Source of the DNA: DATDIC01 sp963777625
Lineage (GTDB): Bacteria; Pseudomonadota; Alphaproteobacteria; Acetobacterales; Acetobacteraceae
NCBI GenBank assembly: GCA_963777625.1
Contig: CAVZRO010000018.1
Location: 62,001-126,000, forward strand
Reading direction: 5' to 3'
DNA length: 64,000 nt
Part shown: piece after piece, positions 42,858 through 49,918 of the stretch
Position numbering within the stretch: position 1 is the first letter of the stretch
Layout of the letters: the number at the start of each line of letters is the position of its first letter
Translations under genes and position numbers: made by a program
Notes under the pieces: model-generated
Told to the model about the DNA's origin: nothing
What the model saw: only the letters and a program-made list of their open reading frames with translations
Databases searched by the model: none

Positions 42858-44034
42858 TCATATGAGCTGGCCTTGGCCAGCGATGGGCGGGGGCCGTTCG
42901 GCGGGCCGATGCAGTTGAGTGAGGCTGCGTCGGTGCATGAGGTTCACCCGGACGAGCCGGGCGAACGCCAGGGGGCTGTGGACGGCATGCTGCGTCTTCT
43001 GAGCCAGGCGAAGCAGCAGGAAGGCGATCAAGGCGATGGCGATCTGGATGCGAACCGCATTTTCGGAGCTACCGATGAACTTGCGGATGCGCAGGGTCTG
43101 TTTGACCCAGCGGAAGAACAGCTCGATGGCCCATCGGCGCTTGTAAAGCTCGGCAATGACCTCGGCCGGCGAGCTGAGATCGTTGGTGACGATGCGCAGA
43201 ACCTTGCCGCTATCGATGCGCACCTGAACCTCCCGCACCGCGTCGGAGAACGGGTTGTGGCGGTTGTTCGCTTGCCGCTGCGGCAGCTTGCCGATGCGAT
43301 CCGACAGGATCGGGCCGCCCGGCCGCACGTCGCGCGATTCGCTCACCGCGAGCGGGGTGTTGCGCTTGAGCCGCGTCACAATCCGGCACCCCGCTGGTGC
43401 AGCTTTGCCCACCAGGCGTAGTCATAGTATCCGAGATCGAAGACGTAGGTGGCGCCCTTCACGATCGGCATCGCCTGGGCCGCGGTGATGTCGTTGACGT
43501 TGGCCGTGCTGAACGCGGCCCACGGGTCCGGCCTTGGGCCGGCCCGAGGACAGGCTCCTATCGGGCAATCAGCGTCCGGATCATAAATGATGTGCAGCTT
43601 GGCGCCGCACACCGAGGCCGAGAACCGCGCCCAGTCGGCCTGCGCTCGTTCAGCGCCAGGCCGGTGCTGTCGATCAGGTAGCTGACGCCATCCATGGTGC
43701 GCCGCAGCCGCCGGTGCGCGCTTTGGATCATGCCGCCGAGCAGCGCCGTGAAGACGCCGACCGGCCGCTGGCGGTTGGCATCGGCCAGGGTGGAGCGATG
43801 CGGCAGGCTGACCCCCAGATGATAGAGCCGGTCGGCATGGCTGCGCAGCCCGGTCTCGATCTCGCGCAGGCTGGCTGCGCCCGAGAGCTGGGCATACAGC
43901 ATGGCAGCGAGTTGGCTCTTGAAGCTGAAGCCGCGCACATCCGTCGTTGCGCCATGCCGTTCGACCGCCTGATCGAACTCGCCCCACGGAAGCAGCTTCA
44001 GCATCGCATGGAACACGCTATTCTGGTGCGGCAC
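42858..44034 (-). pseudogene. IS4-family transposase, frame broken, with an in-frame hairpin insertion
   Basis: Pieces in three frames build a DDE transposase. They are: PHQNSVFHAMLKLLPWGEFD with SYLIDSTGLALNE (first Asp); ADWARFSASVCGAKLHIIYD with ATYVFDLGYYDYAWWAKLHQ (second Asp); and CRIVTRLKRNTPLAVSESRD with YKRRWAIELFFRWVKQTLRI (YREK-like Glu region). The frame breaks near 43650 and near 43390. Between DPDADCPI and AAFSTANV a hairpin-derived stretch (GACPRAGPRPDPW) is inserted. A likely start is GTG 44034. The gene cannot give an intact protein as read. Confidence 0.85.
43518..43558. repeat. Palindromic element inside the transposase gene
   Basis: About 39 extra bases containing GGTCCGGCCTTGGGCCGGCCC and GAGGAC interrupt a conserved transposase segment without breaking the frame. 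The sequence resembles the inner hairpin of the dispersed family near 5.85 kb (CCTCGGGCCAAGCCCGAGGAC). Confidence 0.65.
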
Positions 44035-44168
44035 GGCGTTGACCTCCTCGCGTCCGGTGGCGTCGACAAACGTCGGATGCGAGTAAGGAATCAATGTCGT
44101 GCGCTCGTACAAGCAGAATTCCGTGCCGGACAGCCGTGGGCCAAGCCCGGGCATGACGGGAGGCCGCG

Positions 44169-44299
44169 GTGAGCGGTGGTTTGTATTGTAATTACCTGGG
44201 GCAGTTTGTTAGGGCGGTGGCTGTTTCGTGATGGCCGGGCTTGTCGGGCTGTCCGCGACTTTGACGCAGCAGGAAAAGTCGTGGGTGCCCGGGCCAAGC
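44169..44299. repeat. 131-bp direct repeat, copy 2 (right of the IS4-type element)
   Basis: Second copy of the 131-base repeat at 42685-42815. Together with the flanking GCCCGGGCATGACGGGAGGC pieces it implies a former tandem duplication, into whose first copy the insertion sequence jumped. Confidence 0.9.
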
Positions 44300-44325
44300 G
44301 GCTAAGCCCGGGCATGACGGGAGGC

Positions 44326-44428
44326 CGCGCCGGGCATGACGGGAAGCTCTCGCCAAGCATAACTGGAGCCTCTCGCCAAGCATGACGGGAGCCTCTCGCC
44401 AAGGGAGCCTGTCGCCAAGCATGACGGG
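44326..44428. repeat. Satellite of GCCTCTCGCCAAGCATGACGGGA units
   Basis: Three to four imperfect 22-24-base units (AGCCTCTCGCCAAGCATGACGG) follow the GCCCGGGCATGACGGGAGGC hairpin arm. There is no gene between the insertion sequence and the DUF1993 gene; the interval is repeat-derived. Confidence 0.75.
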
Positions 44429-44452
44429 AACCGGGTGGAGTGGTGACCCGGG

Positions 44453-44962
44453 TCAGAACGTTCCGACGTAGTCGCGTTTGCCGATGTCCACGCCATTGTG
44501 GCGGAGGATCGCGTAGGCGGTCGTGACGTGGAAGAAGAAATGCGGGTAGCAAAAGTGTAGCAGGTACACGCGGCCCTTCATGGAGCGTTGCTGGGTGCCG
44601 GCGGTCCAGTTGATGTCTTTGTCCTCGGTGCCTTCGATCTGCTCGCGGCGAATCCCTTGCACGAAGTCGAGCGACCGGACCACCCGGTCCTTCAGGTCGG
44701 CAAAGGAGGTGCCGTCCGCATCGGGAAACGTTGGCAGCGTGACCCCGGCGAGGCGGCCCGGCGCGTTGCGGCCGAAGTCGCTCGCGGTGCGCACCTGGCG
44801 GGCGAGGGTAAACATATCGGGATAGAGACGGGCCAGAAGGAACGCCAATTTATCCAGCTTCTTCTCAGACGCATGTGCCGCGGCCTTGTCGATGATGGCG
44901 GACAGGCTGCCGAGCATTTGCGTGACGACGGGGATAGAGGCATCATACATCGAGAATGACAT
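44453..44962 (-). CDS. DUF1993 family protein
   Basis: A 169-residue four-helix protein of the DUF1993 type: MSFSMYDASIPVVTQMLGSL, then LARLYPDMFTLARQVRTASD, ending YPHFFFHVTTAYAILRHNGV and DIGKRDYVG. The fold resembles DinB-like helical bundles, and no reaction is known. ATG 44962 has AAGGAG nine bases upstream, so the longer frame is rejected. It is divergent from dedA; the 122-base gap should hold both promoters. Confidence 0.92.
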   Translation of the reverse strand: MSFSMYDASIPVVTQMLGSLSAIIDKAAAHASEKKLDKLAFLLARLYPDMFTLARQVRTASDFGRNAPGRLAGVTLPTFPDADGTSFADLKDRVVRSLDFVQGIRREQIEGTEDKDINWTAGTQQRSMKGRVYLLHFCYPHFFFHVTTAYAILRHNGVDIGKRDYVGTF

Positions 44963-45084
44963 GGAACGAAGCTCCTTCGTGCTGGCGGCGTGCTTGCTGG
45001 CGGCATCGCGATTCCGGCGGCCGCGCCGCAGATTATTGAACCTGACCGACCGTATCTGAGCAACTGAACCAGTATTCGAGGGAC

Positions 45085-45771
45085 ATGTCACCCCATCACG
45101 CTCATCTGCTCGCGCATGCCGGCTATGGCGCGATTATGCTGGCGATTGCGATCGAGAGCCTGGGAATCCCGTTTCCCGGCGAGGCGACGCTGATCGCCGC
45201 AGCGATCTATGCCGGTACGAGCCACGGGCTGGATATCAGCCTGGTCATTGCGGCGGCGGCATTCGGTGCGTTTGCGGGTGGCGTGGTCGGGTATTGGCTG
45301 GGCAGATCGTTCGGGTTGTGGTTGCTGCTGAGATTTGGCCCGTATGTCGGGTTGAATGAACGGCGGATAAAGCTGGGCCAGTATCTGTTCCTGCGGCATG
45401 GCGGGAAGGTGGTGTTCTTCGGCCGGTTCGTTGCGGTGCTGCGGGCCCTCGCATCATTCCTTGCCGGGGCGAACCGGATGAGTTGGCCGCGTTTTCTGGT
45501 GTTCAACGCGCTGGGCGGCGTGGTGTGGGCATCGATGTATGGCTGGGGCGCCTATACCTTCGGGAAGGAGATACACCATCTGCTCGGCCCGGTGGGCATT
45601 GGGCTCGGCGTGGTCGCGGTGGCGCTGATCATCGCCGGATTCGTGTTCCTGAAGAAGAACGAAACACGGCTGGAGAATGAAGCCGAACGTGTGCTGCCGG
45701 GGCCGATCATGCGGCCGGAAATCAGCCGGCGCCGAGATGCCGACGCTCCAGATTCGGCAGGAACACAGTAA
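45085..45771 (+). CDS. DedA family membrane protein
   Basis: A 228-residue integral membrane protein of the DedA/SNARE-associated family. It has ESLGIPFPGEATLIAAAIYA near the N-terminus and the conserved GRFVAVLRALASFLAGANRM and FLVFNALGGVVWASMYGWGA. DedA proteins act as lipid scramblases or in undecaprenyl phosphate recycling; the exact substrate is not deducible. Its last 50 bases overlap, tail to tail, the end of the MFS gene on the other strand. Confidence 0.93.
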   Translation: MSPHHAHLLAHAGYGAIMLAIAIESLGIPFPGEATLIAAAIYAGTSHGLDISLVIAAAAFGAFAGGVVGYWLGRSFGLWLLLRFGPYVGLNERRIKLGQYLFLRHGGKVVFFGRFVAVLRALASFLAGANRMSWPRFLVFNALGGVVWASMYGWGAYTFGKEIHHLLGPVGIGLGVVAVALIIAGFVFLKKNETRLENEAERVLPGPIMRPEISRRRDADAPDSAGTQ

Positions 45772-46969
45772 GCAGGCCGATCAGGGGCAGCCAGGCGCAC
45801 AGTCGATAAACTGTGTCGATGCTGGTTGCGTCCGCCAGTTGCCCGAGCAGTGCCGCACCGAGGCCGCCCATGCCGAAGGCGAAACCGAAGAACATGCCGG
45901 CAATCATGCCGACTTTTCCCGGAACCAGCTCGGTCGCGTAGACCAGGATGGCGGCGAAGGCCGAGGACAGGATCAGCCCGATGGCGACAGTCAGCACGCC
46001 GGTCCAGAACAGATTGGCATGCGGCAGCATGAAGGTGAAGGGAAACACCCCGAGGATCGAAAACCAGATCACGAGCTTGCGGCCGAACCGGTCGCCGATC
46101 GGCCCTCCGGCAAACGTGCCGAGCGCCATCGATCCAAGGAAAACAAAGAGGTACAGCTCGGCCGATCTGGTGGAGACGTGAAATTTTTGGATCAGGTAAA
46201 GCGTGTAATAGGAATTCAGGCTGGCGGTGTAGAAGAATTTCGAGAAGATCAGCATGCCGAGAATGCCAAGCGCCAGCAGTACCCGAGAGCGGGGAAGGGC
46301 CGCTTGGAACTCGGCGGTGCGGCGCCGGCCACGGTAAATGGGTCCGTTGACCCGATACCAGCGGCTGACGTTGGAGAGCACCAGAATGGCCAGCATTGCC
46401 GCGGCGGTGAACCAGATGATGCTGGTCTGGCCGCGCGGCACGACGATGAAAGCGGCCAGCAGCGGACCGAACGCGGAGCCGGCGTTGCCGCCGACCTGGA
46501 AAAGGGATTGCGCGAGCCCATGCCGTCCGCCGGAGGCCATTCGGGCCACACGGGACGACTCCGGATGGAACACCGAGGATCCTACGCCGACCAGCGCGGC
46601 AGCTACCAGGATCGTGTGGAAGCTGCCGGCACGGGCCAGCACGACCAGGCCGACAAGGGTGAAGCCCATCGCCAGCGGCAGCGAATAGGGCATCGGCCGG
46701 CGGTCCGCGGCGAGCCCGACCAGAGGCTGCAGTAGCGACGCAGTGAGCTGGAACGCCAGCGTGATTAGTCCGATCTGGGCGAAGTCCAGCCCGTAGGATT
46801 GCTTCAGAACCGGATAGACCGCCGGCACCAACGATTGGATCATGTCGTTGAGCATATGGGAGAAGCTCAGCGACAGCAGGATCGCGAAGGTCGTTGTCTC
46901 GACCGCGGGGCGGGCGGTGACGATGGTCTGGTCGCTCAAGGGGCGTCTCGTGGTGGTGGCCGAACTCAT
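45722..46969 (-). CDS. MFS transporter, fosmidomycin-resistance (Fsr) type
   Basis: A 415-residue major facilitator with about 12 membrane segments. The sequence SFSHMLNDMIQSLVPAVYPV, then KQSYGLDFAQIGLITLAFQL, and GVGSSVFHPESSRVARMASG is characteristic of the Fsr group, which exports fosmidomycin and related compounds. The natural substrate is unknown. ATG 46969 fits the family length. Its 3' end overlaps dedA on the opposite strand by 50 bases. Confidence 0.92.
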   Translation of the reverse strand: MSSATTTRRPLSDQTIVTARPAVETTTFAILLSLSFSHMLNDMIQSLVPAVYPVLKQSYGLDFAQIGLITLAFQLTASLLQPLVGLAADRRPMPYSLPLAMGFTLVGLVVLARAGSFHTILVAAALVGVGSSVFHPESSRVARMASGGRHGLAQSLFQVGGNAGSAFGPLLAAFIVVPRGQTSIIWFTAAAMLAILVLSNVSRWYRVNGPIYRGRRRTAEFQAALPRSRVLLALGILGMLIFSKFFYTASLNSYYTLYLIQKFHVSTRSAELYLFVFLGSMALGTFAGGPIGDRFGRKLVIWFSILGVFPFTFMLPHANLFWTGVLTVAIGLILSSAFAAILVYATELVPGKVGMIAGMFFGFAFGMGGLGAALLGQLADATSIDTVYRLCAWLPLIGLLTVFLPNLERRHLGAG

Positions 46970-47079
46970 TAAGTCACGGCCGGGCGCGGCAACCAGTGCG
47001 TGATGAGGGTGGCTGGTCTGCTGCTGCCCTCACCCAGTTCGCTGCGCGACCTGACCTTCGATCGGGTCGGGGGCAAGCT

Positions 47080-47102
47080 CTCTCCCGCGAAGGGCGGGAG
47101 AG
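47080..47102 (-). terminator. Hairpin downstream of the enoyl-CoA hydratase gene
   Basis: CTCTCCCGC (47080-47088) and GCGGGAGAG (47094-47102) form a perfect 9-bp stem with a five-base loop, 13 bases past the stop on the minus strand. There is no T-run. The surrounding CCCTCACCC...GGTGAG pattern is also a common dispersed genomic repeat. Confidence 0.5.
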
Positions 47103-47115
47103 GTGAGCCGGTTCC

Positions 47116-47937
47116 TTAGTGGCCCTGAAACCGTGGTCGGCGCTTTTCCATGAAGGCGGTCCGGCCTTCGCGATAATCCTCGCTGTTGAAGCACGTCTCG
47201 CCGGCGCGGCGGACCGCGTCCATGTCGCGCTCGGCGGGATTCTTCATGACTTCGGTGATCGTCAGCTTGGACGCAGCTACCGAGAGCGGGGCATTGTCGG
47301 CGATGGTGCGGGCGATCTCCAGCACCTCGTCGGTGAGTTGTTCGTCCGCGACGGCCTTGTTGATCAGCCCGATGCGTTCGGCTTCCTGCGCGTCGATGCG
47401 ATTGGCCGTGTAGAGGATCATGCGGGCGTGCGCCGGGCCGACGAGTTGGACGAGCTTGCGCAGTCCTTCGAAGCCATAGGCGATCGACAGGCGGGCTGCC
47501 GGGATGCCGAACTGGCTATCGAAGGCGGCGATCCGCAAATCGGCTTGCATGGCGATTGCCAGCCCGCCGCCGAGGCAGAAGCCGCGGATCCGGGCGATCG
47601 TCGCTTTCGGGAAAGCGGCCAGCTTGTCGCGGCCGATGCTGGTCAGCCGGTCGTACTCGCGCTGCGCGTCGGCATTGGAGCGGTTTTTCGCGAACTGGCT
47701 GATATCGGCGCCGGAGACGAACGCCTTGTTGCCGGCGCCGGTCAGGATGACGACGCGGACGGCGCTATCCTCGCGGAACTCATCGAGGATTTCGGCCAGC
47801 CCGCCCCACATCTCGATCGACATGGCGTTGCGCTTTTCGGGCTGATTGAAGGTGATCAGTCCGACCCCATCATCCTTCGCGGCGAGCATCTTGCCACCGG
47901 CATATTCGCGCGTCGGCGCGGCGATCACGGTGTCCAT
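47116..47937 (-). CDS. Enoyl-CoA hydratase/isomerase family protein
   Basis: A 273-residue crotonase. The oxyanion-hole segments are AFVSGADISQFAKN and RGFCLGGGLAIAMQADLRIA, with NQPEKRNAMSIEMWGGLAEI near the N-terminus. It probably hydrates or isomerises an enoyl-CoA. The ATG directly abuts the stop of the upstream CoA transferase (TGA-ATG), so the two are coupled and probably act in sequence: activation of an acid to its CoA ester, then hydration. The acid is unknown. Confidence 0.93.
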   Translation of the reverse strand: MDTVIAAPTREYAGGKMLAAKDDGVGLITFNQPEKRNAMSIEMWGGLAEILDEFREDSAVRVVILTGAGNKAFVSGADISQFAKNRSNADAQREYDRLTSIGRDKLAAFPKATIARIRGFCLGGGLAIAMQADLRIAAFDSQFGIPAARLSIAYGFEGLRKLVQLVGPAHARMILYTANRIDAQEAERIGLINKAVADEQLTDEVLEIARTIADNAPLSVAASKLTITEVMKNPAERDMDAVRRAGETCFNSEDYREGRTAFMEKRRPRFQGH

Positions 47938-49149
47938 TCAGATCACTCCCTTGCGGCGCATGTCGCCGATTTCGTCATTGCTGTAGCCGACTGAGCGCAG
48001 CACCTCGTCAGTGCTGGACCCGGCGTCCGGCGTGGGAACGCGAATATCCTTGGAGAACCCGGAGATATTGATCGCGGACGCAACCACCTCGGTGTCGCCG
48101 ACCACCGGGCTGTGCATCGCGCGGGCCATGCGCAGGTGCTTTACTTGCGGATCGGCAAATACCTGGTCGATCGTATAGATCGGGCCGCACGGGATACCGT
48201 TGGCCTCGAACAGCTCGATCCAGTGATTGGCGGGCTTGGTGCGGGTGAGTTCGCCGATCGAGGCGTTGATGGCGGCGCGGTCATCGCTGCGGCCCTTCTG
48301 GGTCTTCCACTTCTCGTGCTGTTTCCACTCGGTCCGGCCGATGGTGTCGCAGAACCGATCCCACAGGCGTCCGGAGCTGGCGGCGATGTTGATATGACCG
48401 TCGGAGGTAGGGAACACGCCGGTGGGGATCCCGGTGGGGTGGTCGTTGCCGGCCTGTTTCGCCACCTCCTTGGCCATCAGCCAGCGCGACGCCTGGAAAT
48501 CGAGCATGAAAACCTGCGCTTCCAGCAGGCTGGTGGTGACCCATCGGCCGACGCCGGTGCGCTCACGGTCGAAGATCGCCATCATGATGCCCAGCGCCAG
48601 CAGGTTGCCGGCGGTGAGGTCGTCGATGGGGATGCCGACGCGCATCGGGCCGCGGCCGGGCTCGCCGGTGATGGACATGAGGCCGCCCATGCCTTGGGCG
48701 ATCTGGTCCACGCCGGCGCGGTGCCCGTACGGTCCGTCCTGGCCAAAGCCGCTGATGCTGGCATAGACGATGCGCGGGTTGATGGCGCGGACATCGTCGT
48801 ACGACACCTTCAACCGGTGCTTTACCTGCGCGCGCATGTTCTCGACCACGATGTCGGCGGTGCGGGCGAGGCGCATGAAAGCTTCGTGGCCGGCGGGGTC
48901 CTTCAGGTTCAAGTGGATCGCGCGCTTGTTGCGATGCAGGTTCTGAAAGTCGAACCCGCGGCGGTTGCCGGCAATATCCTCGCCGCCGGTGGGCGGCGGC
49001 TCGATGCGGATCACGTCGGCGCCCCAGTCGGCCAGGTGCCGCACACAGGTGGGACCGGCGCGCGCCAGTGTCAGGTCCAACACGGTCAGGCCATTGAGCG
49101 GCAGGCGCGTTTCGGTGCGCTGGGCGAGGTCGGCAGGGCTTTCGGGCAT
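47938..49149 (-). CDS. Family III CoA transferase (CaiB/BaiF)
   Basis: A 403-residue CoA transferase, the second in this window. Family segments are LTVLDLTLARAGPTCVRHLA, DWGADVIRIEPPPTGGED, NLHRNKRAIHLNLKDPAG and VVENMRAQVKHRLKVSYDDV; the catalytic Asp is likely near 177 in VGIPIDDLTAG. ATG 49149 has AGGAGG about ten bases upstream. It is the first gene of a two-gene operon with the crotonase. The CoA donor and acceptor are unknown. Confidence 0.94.
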   Translation of the reverse strand: MPESPADLAQRTETRLPLNGLTVLDLTLARAGPTCVRHLADWGADVIRIEPPPTGGEDIAGNRRGFDFQNLHRNKRAIHLNLKDPAGHEAFMRLARTADIVVENMRAQVKHRLKVSYDDVRAINPRIVYASISGFGQDGPYGHRAGVDQIAQGMGGLMSITGEPGRGPMRVGIPIDDLTAGNLLALGIMMAIFDRERTGVGRWVTTSLLEAQVFMLDFQASRWLMAKEVAKQAGNDHPTGIPTGVFPTSDGHINIAASSGRLWDRFCDTIGRTEWKQHEKWKTQKGRSDDRAAINASIGELTRTKPANHWIELFEANGIPCGPIYTIDQVFADPQVKHLRMARAMHSPVVGDTEVVASAINISGFSKDIRVPTPDAGSSTDEVLRSVGYSNDEIGDMRRKGVI

Positions 49150-49208
49150 GCGGGGCGATCCTCCTGCCGGGGATTGTCTGCCGGCTCGGCGGTTCGTTCA
49201 ATGGGGGA

Positions 49209-49826
49209 ATGGACGCGGTGGACCTGGCGTTGGTGCTGGCGGTGGATGGCTCTGCCAGCGTGACCTTTGACGAATTCAACCTGATTGCCGGCGGCATGGC
49301 GGCGGCGTTGCGGGATCCGGCGGTGGTGCGCGGCCTGACCGGTGGCCCGGCAAGAGCGAGCCTGTGCGCGCTGCTTCTATGGTCCGGAACCGGTGCGCAG
49401 GACGTGATCGTGGACTGGGTGCGGGTGGGTTCGGCCGCTGAGGCCGCCGGCTTTGCCGATGCGGTCGAGAACATGCCGCGCTCCGTGCCGGCCGGCGAAA
49501 CGGCGATCGGAGAGGCGCTGCTGCGGGCATTGGAGTTGCTGGCCGGGGCGCCGGCGTCGGCGAGTTGTCAGATCGTCGATGTGATCGGGGACGGGCGTTC
49601 GAATGCGGGCATCCCGCCGGCCCCGGTGCGGGACCGGATGGCGGCGGCGGGGATCACCATCAATGGGCTGTGCATCCTGCACGAAGAACCGGACCTGCTG
49701 GAGAGTTATACAAGAGAAGTGATCGGCGGGTCGGGTTCCTTTGCAGTCACGTGCAAGGATTACGCGGAATTTGCCGCGGCGATGCGGCGCAAGTTGCGGC
49801 GGGAGGTCAATGTGCCGGTGGCGTGA
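49209..49826 (+). CDS. DUF1194 (von Willebrand A-like) protein
   Basis: A 205-residue protein with a VWA-like fold. The MIDAS-type start is LALVLAVDGSASVTFDEFNL, and the family core is GETAIGEALLRALELLAGAP followed by QIVDVIGDGRSNAGIPPAPV. No signal peptide is visible in this start choice, although most relatives are exported. The function of DUF1194 is unknown; VWA domains usually bind proteins through a metal. It is 92 bases upstream of leuS. Confidence 0.88.
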   Translation: MDAVDLALVLAVDGSASVTFDEFNLIAGGMAAALRDPAVVRGLTGGPARASLCALLLWSGTGAQDVIVDWVRVGSAAEAAGFADAVENMPRSVPAGETAIGEALLRALELLAGAPASASCQIVDVIGDGRSNAGIPPAPVRDRMAAAGITINGLCILHEEPDLLESYTREVIGGSGSFAVTCKDYAEFAAAMRRKLRREVNVPVA

Positions 49827-49918
49827 CCGACCGGAGACCTGCCGGTCCGGACCAATATCGGCGGCAGCGGTAGGCGGAGCAGCTTGCATGACGCGGTCCG
49901 CCGCCCGATACAGGCTGG

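Larger units (their letters stand above)
42822..44133 (-). mobile_element. IS4-type insertion sequence with terminal inverted repeats
   Basis: The ends are inverted repeats: CTGTCCGGCACGGAGTTCTT at 42822 and, on the other strand, CTGTCCGGCACGGAATTCTG ending at 44133. The identity continues about eight bases outward into palindromic flanks (GCCCACG...CGTGGGC). The element is 1312 bases and carries one transposase gene on the minus strand. I cannot see a clean target-site duplication. It is inserted in the left copy of a duplicated 131-bp repeat. Confidence 0.85.
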
